Shown piece by piece: positions 9,026 to 18,009 of a DNA stretch of 28,250 bases. Numbering within the stretch: the first letter of the stretch is position 1; the number at the start of each line of letters is the position of its first letter. The translations under genes were made by a program, and so were the position numbers. The notes beneath the pieces are model-generated. The model saw only the letters and a list, made by a program, of their open reading frames with translations, was not told the DNA's origin and did no database searches. The stretch is from Chitinophagaceae bacterium (GTDB lineage Bacteria; Bacteroidota; Bacteroidia; Chitinophagales; Chitinophagaceae): NCBI GenBank assembly GCA_016713085.1, contig JADJPV010000007.1:1-28250 (forward strand), in the 5' to 3' direction.

Positions 9026-9622
9026 TTATTGCTTATTATTTGCTTTGTATTCCCCTTCAATTGTTTGCACAACCGACACCATGTATTTTACAAACTTGGT
9101 GCTTTGCTTTTCAATCTGTTTGTTCATTTTACGGTACATACCAACAGATGAAATACCTACCCGTTGAAAGTTTTCTACATCGCTGATGTCTTTGCTGAGT
9201 GTAGGAGTCATGGTTGTTCTTGCACTGGGAATATACACCCATCCAAATGGGACTACAAATCCGGTAACAATCAAAGCGGTTGCTGTTCCAATGCCGGCTG
9301 CTGTTACAACCGTACCTAATACATTCTGTTTTGTATGAACAAATTTCACCATTACCAATTTTACCTGGCAACTCGTGGTTTGTACACCGCTGTTCAGTGA
9401 GTTTGAATGGATGTGTTTCGCTGTTATAAACCTCCACAAACTTTGTCATCTTTTCAGAATTTCCTGTTTGTACTCAAAATCCTGTATGATCCGTAAGTCG
9501 AGTTCCAGGTTCAGCGTTTCAATCTTTGCTTCTTTTTTAAGAAGTAACTCAGGGCCTTTGCAGGAGCTGAATAGAGCAATACTGACAAGGCCGAGAATGA
9601 CAAAATGGGTGAATTTTCGCAT
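9026..9622 (-). CDS. Hypothetical lipoprotein with hydrophobic segment (two frame breaks)
   Basis: The start at 9622 gives MRKFTHFVILGLVSIALFSSCKGPELLLKK (shown in two parts: signal MRKFTHFVILGLVSIAL, lipobox FSSC), a clear lipoprotein signal peptide. The frame meets TGA at 9446-9448. An overlapping ATG (ATGA) at 9449 opens MTKFVEVYNSETHPFKLTEQ in the next frame. Near 9340 the reading must return to the first frame, which then shows a hydrophobic segment (VLGTVVTAAGIGTATALIV) and a Lys/Gln-rich tail ending EGEYKANNKQ at 9026. The first and last frames are the same, so two compensating indels in one gene of about 199 aa are the simplest reading. The alternative is a 58-aa lipoprotein coupled through ATGA to a second gene. 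I do not recognise a family. Confidence 0.5.
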
Positions 9623-9761
9623 GGATATGTATTTTTCTGACGGTAAAATAAGAAATCATCGGAAATACTGTCAAGAACTTTTGGGTTCGGTATTTGTTGT
9701 TCATCAATTAACGGCATGCTAAACGCCGTTAGCAGAAATTAAAGTAAATTGATAGTTGATT

Positions 9762-10859
9762 ATGATCGGCCATTTTTTTTCCAAATATGATCCCTCGCAA
9801 AACGGGCAAACCAAGTTTGAGCAATTGCTCTATCTGTTTACTCAATTGCTTACTTATACCAGCGGTGATGTTACCGAAGCCATGGATTGGCTCAACCAGC
9901 TGGATCGCAAATTTCAACTGACCAACGATGAATATGGTATTGGTGACTTTATTGAGGAGCTGAAAGAAAAAGGTTATCTCGATGAAAACAAAGTAACTGG
10001 TGAATTTAAGATCACCTCCAAAACTGAGCAGACAATACGTAAGCAATCGTTAGAAGAAATTTTCGGGAAGCTGAAAAAAACAAAGCAGGGAAATCATCAA
10101 ACCTTTAAGCCGGGTATGGGTGATGAAATCAATCCTGAAACAAGACCTTTTCAGTTTGGTGATACACTGGAGCAGATTGATTTTACCAATTCCATCCGTA
10201 ATGCACAGATCAATCATGGCATCGACAGTTTCCAGATGCGTGAAGATGACCTTGAGATAAGAGAAACAGATTTCAAAACGCAGACTTCAACCGTGTTGAT
10301 GATTGACATTTCTCACTCCATGATTTTATATGGGGAGGACAGAATTACACCTGCCAAGAAAGTAGCGATGGCATTGAGTGAATTGATTCAGACAAGATAT
10401 CCGAAAGACACATTGGATATTGTGGTGTTTGGCAACGATGCATGGACCATTGAAGTGAAGGATCTTCCTTATTTACAGGTTGGCCCCTATCATACCAATA
10501 CAGTTGCAGGATTGGAGCTTGCGATGGAAATTCTTCGGCGCAGAAAAAATCCAAACAAACAAATCTTCATGATTACAGATGGCAAACCCACCTGTTTGAA
10601 GATTGGGAAGAAGTATTATAAAAACAGTTTTGGATTGGATCGTAAAGTGGTGAATCGTTGTATAAACCTTGCTGCTCAATGCAAGAAGCTGAAAATTCCT
10701 ATCACCACATTTATGATTGCCACCGATCCTTACCTGCAAAAATTTGTACAGGAGTTTACAGAAACCAATCATGGGAAAGCTTTCTTTGCTTCTTTGGATA
10801 AACTGGGGGCATTTATATTTAAGGATTTTGAAAGCGGGAAGAGCAAAATATTAAAATAG
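9762..10859 (+). CDS. VWA domain protein (ChlD/CoxE-like)
   Basis: This intact protein is about 365 aa. The N-terminal half is alpha-helical and charged. The C-terminal half is a von Willebrand factor A domain with the metal-ion-dependent adhesion site DISHS (DxSxS, about residues 182-186 from this start), then the strand TLDIVVFGNDAW and the second Asp motif MITDGKPT. The start at ATG 9762 is chosen over an in-frame TTG six bases upstream. Such proteins work with a MoxR/ChlI-type AAA+ ATPase as a metal-dependent remodelling pair. The partner is encoded downstream at 11480. The target is not known. Cytoplasmic: no signal peptide or membrane helix. Confidence 0.85.
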   Translation: MIGHFFSKYDPSQNGQTKFEQLLYLFTQLLTYTSGDVTEAMDWLNQLDRKFQLTNDEYGIGDFIEELKEKGYLDENKVTGEFKITSKTEQTIRKQSLEEIFGKLKKTKQGNHQTFKPGMGDEINPETRPFQFGDTLEQIDFTNSIRNAQINHGIDSFQMREDDLEIRETDFKTQTSTVLMIDISHSMILYGEDRITPAKKVAMALSELIQTRYPKDTLDIVVFGNDAWTIEVKDLPYLQVGPYHTNTVAGLELAMEILRRRKNPNKQIFMITDGKPTCLKIGKKYYKNSFGLDRKVVNRCINLAAQCKKLKIPITTFMIATDPYLQKFVQEFTETNHGKAFFASLDKLGAFIFKDFESGKSKILK

Positions 10860-10862
10860 GTT

Positions 10863-11447
10863 ATGAGATTAAGGATATTTAATATAGAAATGAATAGGGA
10901 GATTGATATTGATCTTCAAGTTGAGGTATGCTATCCTGTTTCTAATTTATTCATAGTACTCATAAATGAAGGTGTAAACAACTGTTGATTTGATGGTAAG
11001 CAATCAAAGCCATATGATTCCTATTTATTTAGGAAAGTTATGTCAATTACAAAAGGGTATACTCTTCATGACAATGTGAAGCACTTTATGGTTTTTGTAG
11101 ATATTTTGAATGATTGCGGAGATATTGAGGAATTCTTAATAAGGTCCATTAGTGAAAAAGGACTTATAGTTTTCGAAAGTAATTCTGAAACTAATGATAC
11201 TCCTTTCAGTAGATTCATCTTGATTAACTATCAGGAGTATCTTGAATTAAAGCAATCTTTCGAAGAAAAGGATTTGTTATTATTTAAAGACTTTGTTAAG
11301 CTAAAGAGCTCTCGTAGTAAATCTGAGCTTAATAGTAGATTTTGTATGCCCCCTTATGAAAACAATCAGTTTATAAGCGAAAATGGTCTTACCTATTTTT
11401 TGGACTTGCAAGAAAGCGATAAATCAAAAATATTCAAAGAATTATAA
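10863..11447 (+). CDS. Hypothetical protein with in-frame TGA
   Basis: An ATG at 10863, four bases after the VWA stop, opens MRLRIFNIEMNREIDIDLQV and runs to a TGA at 10986-10988. The same frame stays open on the other side (FDGKQSKPYDSYLFRKVMSI and onward from ATG 11040) to the stop at 11445-11447. Either one gene of about 194 codons has a nonsense change or substitution error, or only the 135-aa part from 11040 is expressed. The protein is rich in Asp, Glu, Lys, Ser and Phe, has no signal peptide or membrane helix, and matches no family I know. It is more AT-rich than the VWA and AAA+ genes it separates, which suggests later insertion between them. Confidence 0.5.
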
Positions 11448-11479
11448 AATTTTAAAAAGGTCTTCCCGACTTACCGGCA

Positions 11480-12996
11480 ATGAATACAAGTATAACATTA
11501 GGCGAATTAAAGAAGAGTGGTTATAAACCAAAAAGCATCAAAGAAGAAGTGAGACAAAACTTGATTGCAAAACTTCAGCAGAATGAGAATGTATTTGAAG
11601 GAATATTAGGGTATGAAGATTCAGTAATACCTGATGTAGAAAGGGCTTTGCTTTCCCGTCATAATATTTTATTCCTTGGTTTGCGTGGACAGGCCAAAAC
11701 AAGAATGGCCCGTTTAATGACCGATCTGCTGGATGAATATGTTCCGGTGGTTGCAGGCAGCGAAGTAAATGATGATCCTTTTCATCCCATATCACATTAT
11801 GCAAAAGAACTCATTGCAAAAGAAGGTGATGCAACAAAGATTGAATGGATCCACCGCTCACAGCGTTATGGTGAAAAACTGGCAACACCTGATGTAAGTG
11901 TAGCTGATCTCATTGGAGATATTGATCCCATTAAAGCTGCTAACCTGAAACTAAGCTTTGCTGATGAGCGTGTAATTCATTACGGTATCATACCCAGAAG
12001 TAACCGTGGCATTTTTGTCATCAATGAAATTCCTGATCTGCAGGCACGCATCCAGGTTCCTTTATTCAACATATTAGAAGAAGGCGATGTGCAGATCCGT
12101 GGGTTTAAACTTCGTCTGCCATTAGATATTTTATTTGTCTTTACTGCCAACCCGGAAGATTATACTAACCGTGGATCAATTGTAACACCATTGAAAGATC
12201 GTATCGAAAGCCAGATACTGACGCACTATCCAAAAACAATAGAAGTTGGTTTAGCAATTACTGACCAGGAAGCAAGTATTCATGCTGAGCAGGCAAAGAA
12301 AGTTGAAGTAAGTGATTTGATGAAGCGGTTGATTGAGCAGGTTGCTTTTGAAGCAAGAAATAGTGAATATGTTGATAAGAAAAGTGGTGTAAGTGCAAGG
12401 CTTACAATTTCAGCATTGGAAAATGCAGTGAGTACAGCAGAATTAAGAGCCATTCAAAACAAAGAAAAAACAACACAGGTGTGGATGAGTGATCTCATTG
12501 GGATCATTCCATCCATCACAGGAAAAATTGAACTGGTGTATGAAGGGGAGCAGGAAGGTCCGTACCAGGTCGCTTTTCATTTGCTTGATAAAGCCATCCG
12601 CTCACAGTTTGTGCAATACTTTCCCAATCCTGAACAGCCGAAAAAAGAAAGCAGGAAGCATCTGATAATCCGTACAAGTCAATTACGCATTGGTTTGATA
12701 AAGGAAATCAGCTAAGTCTTTTGATGAATACAAAAGACGAAGATAAAGTTCACCAGTTGTATAATGTAGATGGATTATATCCTTTGGTAAAAAAATATTT
12801 TAAAGGAGCCAATGAACAGCAGGCTGCTTTACTGATGGAGTTTGTATTGCATGGTCTTGCATCCTATTCATTGATCAGTAAAAAAGTAGTGGAAGGAAGG
12901 ATAGAGTTCAATGACTTAATGGGAAGTATAATTGATATGAAAGCAAGCAGGGACAGTGATGAAGATGAGGATTTTGACGGAGAAGATTTTACTTAA
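11480..12996 (+). CDS. Mg-chelatase/MoxR-type AAA+ ATPase (one frame break)
   Basis: The first 411 codons hold a AAA+ domain like magnesium chelatase subunit I: Walker A GLRGQAKTR (about residues 67-75), the insert PDVSVADLIGDIDP, Walker B GIFVINE (177-183), the sensor region FTANPEDYTNRG and LKDRIESQI. Near 12640, in the A6 run after CCG, the frame moves. The downstream frame continues as SDNPYKSITHWFDKGNQLSL, then NVDGLYPLVKKYF and an acidic tail DEDEDFDGEDFT. The repaired protein is about 505 aa, the expected length for this Bacteroidetes family, which argues that the shorter product is a sequencing artefact. It presumably energises the VWA partner encoded upstream. It ends before a strong bidirectional terminator. 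Confidence 0.82.
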
Positions 12997-13012
12997 TTGT
13001 ACGATAGTCTTA

Positions 13013-13049
13013 AAACAGGAAAGGTGAGCATTGCTCACCTTTCCTGTTT
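13013..13049. terminator. Bidirectional terminator
   Basis: A 17-bp perfect stem (13013-13029 pairing with 13033-13049) with a 3-base loop has A/T-rich ends on both sides. It lies between the convergent AAA+ gene (+) and the outer-membrane-type gene (-). Confidence 0.85.
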
Positions 13050-13060
13050 ATGAAATGAGT

Positions 13061-13558
13061 TTAAAATTTATAGCCTAACGATAAACCACCATAAGCCGGG
13101 TTAAAAAAGCCATCTCCGAAAACGGGGTTAATTGCTACACGTAAAACCAAGCCACCCTCTTTTTGCTGATAGCGGTAACCAAAATTAAGATGACCAAAAC
13201 TTTTTGTAAAAGGGGAGAAGTTAATCACATCATTATTATCCCTTGTATAGTCAACATAAGTGAAACCTGCGCCTAATTCAATATAATCCCGGTCGTTTTT
13301 AGATAGTAAATAGGTAAGTCCAACAGGAATATATACAGCGCCGCTATTATCTATTTTATAACCACCAACACCAATACGGCCACCAAATCCTTTATCGGAA
13401 GCTGTAAACCTTGTGTCGTAGTTAAAGGAAATAACTCCGGGGCCACCTGCTTCAATATAAATCGACATGCCAGGTTTTTGGGGAGCAGGTTTTTCCTGAG
13501 CCTGTGCAAGTAAAAAGAAAAGAAAGATACCAGAGCAAAGCAAGAGTGTTTTTTTCAT
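13061..13558 (-). CDS. Small outer-membrane beta-barrel-like protein
   Basis: This intact 165-aa protein starts with a Sec signal peptide (MKKTLLLCSGIFLFFLLAQA, cleavage predicted after AQA at residue 20). The mature part has alternating hydrophobic strands rich in Gly, Tyr and Phe (ELGAGFTYVDYTR, FGHLNFGYRYQQKEGGLVLR) and ends YGGLSLGYKF with a terminal Phe, as expected for a beta-barrel inserted by the BAM complex. Its size fits a compact eight-strand barrel. The ligand and function are unknown. It is a single gene, transcribed towards the bidirectional terminator. Confidence 0.75.
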   Translation of the reverse strand: MKKTLLLCSGIFLFFLLAQAQEKPAPQKPGMSIYIEAGGPGVISFNYDTRFTASDKGFGGRIGVGGYKIDNSGAVYIPVGLTYLLSKNDRDYIELGAGFTYVDYTRDNNDVINFSPFTKSFGHLNFGYRYQQKEGGLVLRVAINPVFGDGFFNPAYGGLSLGYKF

Positions 13559-13648
13559 TATAATCAGTTTATACCAAGATACCTGAAGAGAAGATATTGC
13601 TGCTTGAAAAAATGTTAAAGAGGAAATTGTAATGATGATATTGATCAG

Positions 13649-14841
13649 TTAGTCTTCAACTGACAGATCAGAATCACTTAACAGGTTAATATCAACATCT
13701 GTTCCCGCAATTCCTTCAACAGAACCACGGATATGTGCAGCATTCAATAAAACTTTTTCCAGTTGTTTTTCCCGTTGCTTCCAGAGTTTTTCCATGGCAT
13801 CACGTTCTTTCTGGATGGAAATTTTCATGCTCATAAAACCTTCACGGATGGCTTTCCACTGTTCTCCAAATTCATTGCCCGTTAAATAGTCATAGAGCAT
13901 CTGCATTTTTTCGCCTTTGTTTTCCTGTCCTTTTGTTGCCTGTGCAATACGGATGATGCTGTCTCTTAAAACATGTGTCAAAGCTTTTACTTCAGCAAAA
14001 CTGCATACCCACACGCCATCTTTTTGACCAAACCTGTCAAGATCTTTCGGCATGGCCTGTGTTACAATCACGGCAATATTTGCTGCCTGACTGCGCATAT
14101 CTGCTTTCAGTTTTTCAATCCACTGATCAGAAAAATCTTTGGTGCGTTTGCTTTCAAAAATAATCTTGCCGCATTCTTGCCCAAACTGGTTGCGTACAAG
14201 CAGTATGCAATCTGCCCCCTTCACTCCTTTACCAACTTCTTCAATACTGTCGTATGGAAATGACTGACGAAGCAGATCTTCCAGCAGTAATTCCTGTACT
14301 TCACCTTGCAGTTGCATTGACCCCTGTTCTGCTTTTCGTGTCATTTCTTCTGCAAGTTTTTTCTGATCATCTCTTTGCTTTTCAAGTTCTTTAATTTTAA
14401 GCAGGTAGTCACTCTCTTTATTAGCGTTTTTTTGTTCTTCTGTTTTTTTAACTTCTTCCGCAATACGTGTTCTTTCTTCCTGTAATTTTCTTTGAACAGA
14501 TAATTCAAGCTCTTCCTCTTTAGTTTTCAGTTCCTGCATTTTTTGCAAAAACTCAAGTTCTTTTTTTCTTGATTCTTTCAGTTTTTCTTCATTGTCTTTA
14601 TTATTCTGCTCAAGCAGGCGGAGTTTGTTTTCAAAATCAGAAGAAATAGATTTTCGTAATAATTCCTCAGTTTGTTGTTGAATTTTTAGTTTCTCATCAG
14701 CAAACTCTTTTTCTTTTTCTTTTTCCAGTCTTCGGCCTTAGCATTTGCTTCTTTTTGAATTTGCTCCTCTATCGATTTTCGAATCGATTCATTTGGTTCA
14801 AACTCATGGCCGCAGTTAGGGCATTTTATTTCGGTTGACAT
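13649..14841 (-). CDS. DUF2130 protein, zinc-ribbon, coiled coil and nuclease-like domain (one frame break)
   Basis: The ATG at 14841 opens MSTEIKCPNCGHEFEPNES, a short Cys-x-x-Cys zinc-binding motif, followed by a long Glu/Lys-rich coiled coil of about 180 residues. A one-base frame change lies in the repeated A-runs near 14720-14740. From there the frame is open to the stop at 13649. The C-terminal DUF2130 domain contains QSFPYDSIEEVGKGVKGADC and, after a Gly-rich turn, KIIFESKRTKDF. That arrangement (GAD, then E-S-K) resembles the PD-(D/E)XK nuclease core, by my own reading. The repaired length is about 397 aa, in the range of the family. Cellular role unknown. The next gene upstream, on the same strand, ends 32 bases before this start. 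Confidence 0.82.
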
Positions 14842-14873
14842 CTTATCTTTTTTGCAAGTTTACGAAAGAAGTA

Positions 14874-15473
14874 TCAGAGCTGGCTGGAGGAAGTGCCTCG
14901 CCTGGTGGTGGCAATATACATACCAATATCAGCCAGCATTTTCAGAATGAGAAAAATAACAGAAGTTCCAAAACCAAGTAAAGGCGGCACCAGAATCATT
15001 AAATGCATGGGGATGATACGCATGTAGGGCACAAAGAACATTTTCCCGATATTTTCTTTTTCTCCTTCCTTTTTTCCCGATCTCCTCCTGATTAAATCAA
15101 TTGTGCTTTCAACAAGGAAGATGCCGCCGGTTATTAAAACAATTTTTGCATTGGCCCCTGCTGAAAAACCCGTAAGCAGGAAAATGGCATACACTAAATG
15201 GAAAAAGCCAAAATGAAATAAAAAGAAGAAGGCTGCACAGCCAATATTTTTCTTAGTAACGGGTTGATCGTTCATTTTCATGCTCGTTTCATCGGGATTC
15301 TCCACTTTCAGCAGTTCAATAAAAGTGAAAAAGCCAATGAGGATGCTCTGCAGCCAGTAAATCCAGACAATGGTATTGAATTCAGTCGGGTTCTGCAGAT
15401 AGTAGTAAATAAGGTAACCGTTGATAAGTAATAAAAACCAGGCCCGGGGATCTTTGAGTGTTCGTTGCAGCAA
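14874..15473 (-). CDS. DUF6498-like membrane protein
   Basis: This 199-aa integral membrane protein has about five or six hydrophobic segments: AWFLLLINGYLIYYY, IVWIYWLQSILIGFFTFIEL, CAAFFFLFHFGFFHLVYAIF, AKIVLITGGIFLVESTIDLI, IIPMHLMILVPPLLGFG and a last one before a basic, Ser-rich tail. The WLQSILIGFF pattern after the first helix and the His residues in the third (FHFGFFH) are features I associate with DUF6498. Its function is unknown. It is probably co-transcribed with the DUF2130 gene 32 bases downstream and is divergent from the histidine kinase gene. Confidence 0.6.
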   Translation of the reverse strand: MLQRTLKDPRAWFLLLINGYLIYYYLQNPTEFNTIVWIYWLQSILIGFFTFIELLKVENPDETSMKMNDQPVTKKNIGCAAFFFLFHFGFFHLVYAIFLLTGFSAGANAKIVLITGGIFLVESTIDLIRRRSGKKEGEKENIGKMFFVPYMRIIPMHLMILVPPLLGFGTSVIFLILKMLADIGMYIATTRRGTSSSQL

Positions 15474-15598
15474 GTGAGTAAGTTTCTGCCAAAATACTTA
15501 TCTCTCTCTTAAAAGCGAAATGTTCGCAAACATTTCTCCTGTCTTCATTGCGGTTTCATACTTTTTTGCAAATGGCAGGGAGTAAAGCCTTGTTTCTA

Positions 15599-15606
15599 TA
15601 TATTTG
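15599..15606 (+). promoter_or_regulatory. Putative -7 element of the histidine kinase operon
   Basis: TATATTTG matches TAnnTTTG, 26 bases upstream of the kinase start. No good -33 match is found at the usual spacing. Confidence 0.5.
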
Positions 15607-15632
15607 CGCAGTTTGATTTAACTATCATATTC

Positions 15633-16853
15633 ATGCAATCAACTGCAGAAGGCAAACTTTTTGAGACTCTTTTTAACCACGCAAGCATTGGCATTATTGT
15701 AGTCAATAGTGCTGCCGAAATTACATTGGTTAATCAATTTGCTTTATTCCAGTTTGGCTATGAAAGTTCAGCTGAATTGAAGGGTAAAAAGATTGAAGTA
15801 CTGATTCCGGGCCGTTTTCATGGTAAGCATGTGGCCCAGAGGGATGGATATATCCATAAGCCAAATAACAGGCCGATGGGTATTGGCCTCGATCTTTTTG
15901 GGAAAAAGAATGATGGTTCCGAATTTCCGGTTGAAGTGAGCCTGGGTAATTATGACTTTGGTGGCAATAAGTTCATAGTTGCTTTTGTGAACGATATTAC
16001 CAAGCGTAAGGAGATTGAGCAGGAAATCATCAGAATGAATGAGGAACTGGAAGATAAAGTAGAGGAAAGAACGCTCTCGTTAAAGGAATCTGTTGAAAAG
16101 CTCAACCTTCAGATTGCAGAAACAGAAGAAAAAGACAAGGAATTAATGGAGGCTTTAAGCAGGGAGAAGGAACTGGGTGAATTAAAGTCCCGTTTTGTAT
16201 CTGTTGCTTCACATGAGTTCAGGACTCCCCTTAGTACTGTACTGTCATCTATCTACCTCTTACAGAAATATACAACCTCAGACGAACAGCCCAAGAGGGA
16301 AAAGCATATTCAACGCATTATTTCATCGGTAAACCTGTTAACCGATATTTTGAACGACTTCCTTTCAGTTGGCAAGATTGAAGAAGGAAAAATTCAGGCC
16401 CGCTTCAGTACCTTTGATTTGAATAAAAACGTTGTTCAAACCATTGCAGAAATGCAGAGCATCAGCAAACCAGGTCAGCAGATCAGGTATGAGCATAAGG
16501 GCAAAAATGAGGTGGAGCTTGATCCGGGTATGTTTAAGCATATCACCTTAAATTTGCTCTCCAATGCGATTAAATTTTCGCCAGAGAGCTCTGATATTTA
16601 CATCAGTACCTCGGTTGATGATACAGAAATTCAACTGAAAGTAAAGGATAGCGGAATTGGTATTTCAAAGGAAGATCAGGAGCATTTATTTGAACGTTTT
16701 TTCCGTGCAAATAATGCTATCAACATTCAGGGCACAGGATTAGGATTACATATTGTATCAAAATATGCTGAATTAATGAACGGAAAGATCACTTGTAAAA
16801 GCGATCTTGATCAGGGTACTGAATTCAACGTTATCTTTAAAAATAAATCGTAA
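15633..16853 (+). CDS. PAS-domain sensor histidine kinase
   Basis: This intact 406-aa cytoplasmic kinase has no transmembrane segment. Residues 8-128 form a PAS domain of the FixL-like subtype (EVLIPGRFHGKHVAQRDGY, then PMGIGLDLFGKKNDGSEFPV). His66 aligns without gaps to the heme-ligand His200 of Bradyrhizobium FixL as I recall that sequence, but the Arg220 equivalent is Leu86. A coiled coil (128-185) leads to HisKA with the phosphoacceptor His194 (SVASHEFRTPLS), the N box NLLSNAIKFSP (Asn311), the G1 box DSGIGIS (339-345) and the G2 box GTGLGLHIV (367-375). The response regulator gene begins 5 bases after its stop, so the two are certainly one operon. The input signal is unknown; oxygen or redox is suggested by the PAS type and the neighbouring oxidase locus. 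Confidence 0.92.
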   Translation: MQSTAEGKLFETLFNHASIGIIVVNSAAEITLVNQFALFQFGYESSAELKGKKIEVLIPGRFHGKHVAQRDGYIHKPNNRPMGIGLDLFGKKNDGSEFPVEVSLGNYDFGGNKFIVAFVNDITKRKEIEQEIIRMNEELEDKVEERTLSLKESVEKLNLQIAETEEKDKELMEALSREKELGELKSRFVSVASHEFRTPLSTVLSSIYLLQKYTTSDEQPKREKHIQRIISSVNLLTDILNDFLSVGKIEEGKIQARFSTFDLNKNVVQTIAEMQSISKPGQQIRYEHKGKNEVELDPGMFKHITLNLLSNAIKFSPESSDIYISTSVDDTEIQLKVKDSGIGISKEDQEHLFERFFRANNAINIQGTGLGLHIVSKYAELMNGKITCKSDLDQGTEFNVIFKNKS

Positions 16854-16858
16854 CAGTA

Positions 16859-17911
16859 ATGAAGAAAATTCTGCTAATAGAGGATAATGACGAAATAAGG
16901 GAAAATACAGCCGAGATTCTTGAGCTGGCCAATTATAAAGTAGTTACGGCTGCCAATGGGAAGCTCGGTATTGAAACAGCTCTTGCAGAAGTACCCGATT
17001 TGATTGTTTGCGACATCATGATGCCGGTGCTGGATGGTTATGGTGTGCTGCATGCCCTGCATAAAAATGACAGCGTTAAGAATATTCCGTTTATCTTTTT
17101 AACGGCGAAAACAGAACGTGGCGATTTACGTAAAGGAATGGAACTGGGTGCTGATGATTATATTACCAAGCCTTTCAGTGGAACAGAGTTACTGAATGCA
17201 ATTGAAGGAAGGCTGAAAAAAGCTGATCTGATTAAAGAAGAATTTTCCGGACTTGATGGTGTAAATAAATTATTGGCAGCTGCCGGTTCAAAAGATATTC
17301 TTGAATCTTTAACTACCGATAGGGATGTAAACAAATACAGGAAAAAACAGACTGTATATAACGAAGGAAACCGTGCCGCCCGTTTATTTTTTATTGTAAA
17401 GGGTAAAGTGAAAACCTTTAAATCAAATGATGATGGAAAGGAGCTGGTAGTTGGGTTATATACAGAAGGCGATTTTCTTGGCTATGTTGCATTGCTTGAA
17501 GGCAGCTCTTATAAAGAAACGGCAGAAGCAATGGAAGACAGTGAACTGGCCATTATTCCTAAAGCTGATTTTGATGAATTGATGAACATCAATCCACAGG
17601 TGGCACAGAAATTTATTCAACTGCTGGCAAAAAATGTGGCAGATAAAGAAGAGCATTTATTAGGACTGGCTTATAACTCTCTCCGTAAAAAAGTGGCAGA
17701 TGCTTTAATGAGCCTGCAACGGAAATACAAAACAGGTGATGGTCATTTTTCAATTAATATCAGCCGTGAAAACCTGGCAAGTATTGCAGGTACTGCTACT
17801 GAATCACTCATCCGCACATTGGGCGATTTCAGAACTGAAAAACTAATTGATATTAAAGAGGGAAATATCATTATTCTCAATGAAAAAAAATTAGAGAACC
17901 TGCTGAATTAA
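16859..17911 (+). CDS. Response regulator with CRP/FNR-type output (REC-cNMP-HTH)
   Basis: This intact 350-aa protein has three parts. The receiver domain (1-120) has the acidic pair Glu8/Asp9, phosphoacceptor Asp52 (VCDIMMPVLDG), Thr82 and Lys104. A cyclic-nucleotide-binding-like beta-roll (about 160-265) has NRAARLFFIVKGKVK and EGDFLGYVALL. A Crp-type winged helix-turn-helix (about 275-345) has ISRENLASIAGTATESLIRT. Its recognition helix keeps Glu315 and Arg319, the E-x-x-x-R spacing that reads TTGA/TGTGA half-sites in FNR and CRP. The FNR iron-sulfur cysteines are absent, so any oxygen input must come from the kinase. It presumably receives phosphate from the kinase encoded just upstream. 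A strong terminator follows. Confidence 0.92.
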   Translation: MKKILLIEDNDEIRENTAEILELANYKVVTAANGKLGIETALAEVPDLIVCDIMMPVLDGYGVLHALHKNDSVKNIPFIFLTAKTERGDLRKGMELGADDYITKPFSGTELLNAIEGRLKKADLIKEEFSGLDGVNKLLAAAGSKDILESLTTDRDVNKYRKKQTVYNEGNRAARLFFIVKGKVKTFKSNDDGKELVVGLYTEGDFLGYVALLEGSSYKETAEAMEDSELAIIPKADFDELMNINPQVAQKFIQLLAKNVADKEEHLLGLAYNSLRKKVADALMSLQRKYKTGDGHFSINISRENLASIAGTATESLIRTLGDFRTEKLIDIKEGNIIILNEKKLENLLN

Positions 17912-17947
17912 CAGGGGTATTAAATATCTGCCGGAAAAGGGTAAATG

Positions 17948-17982
17948 AAAAAAGCTGTTTGATTTAATCAAACAGCTTTTTT
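17948..17982. terminator. Bidirectional terminator
   Basis: A 16-bp perfect stem (17948-17963 with 17967-17982) and a 3-base loop have A6 on one side and T6 on the other. It separates the kinase/regulator operon from the convergent coiled-coil gene. Confidence 0.88.
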
Positions 17983-18009
17983 ATGAACTATTCAACTGCA
18001 AGTGAAATG

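Noticed and set aside
9129..9449. Independent 106-aa minus-strand gene
   Set aside because: After about residue 40 it becomes Ser/Arg/Cys-rich and is the out-of-frame shadow of the hydrophobic segment; only its first part seems to belong to the real protein.
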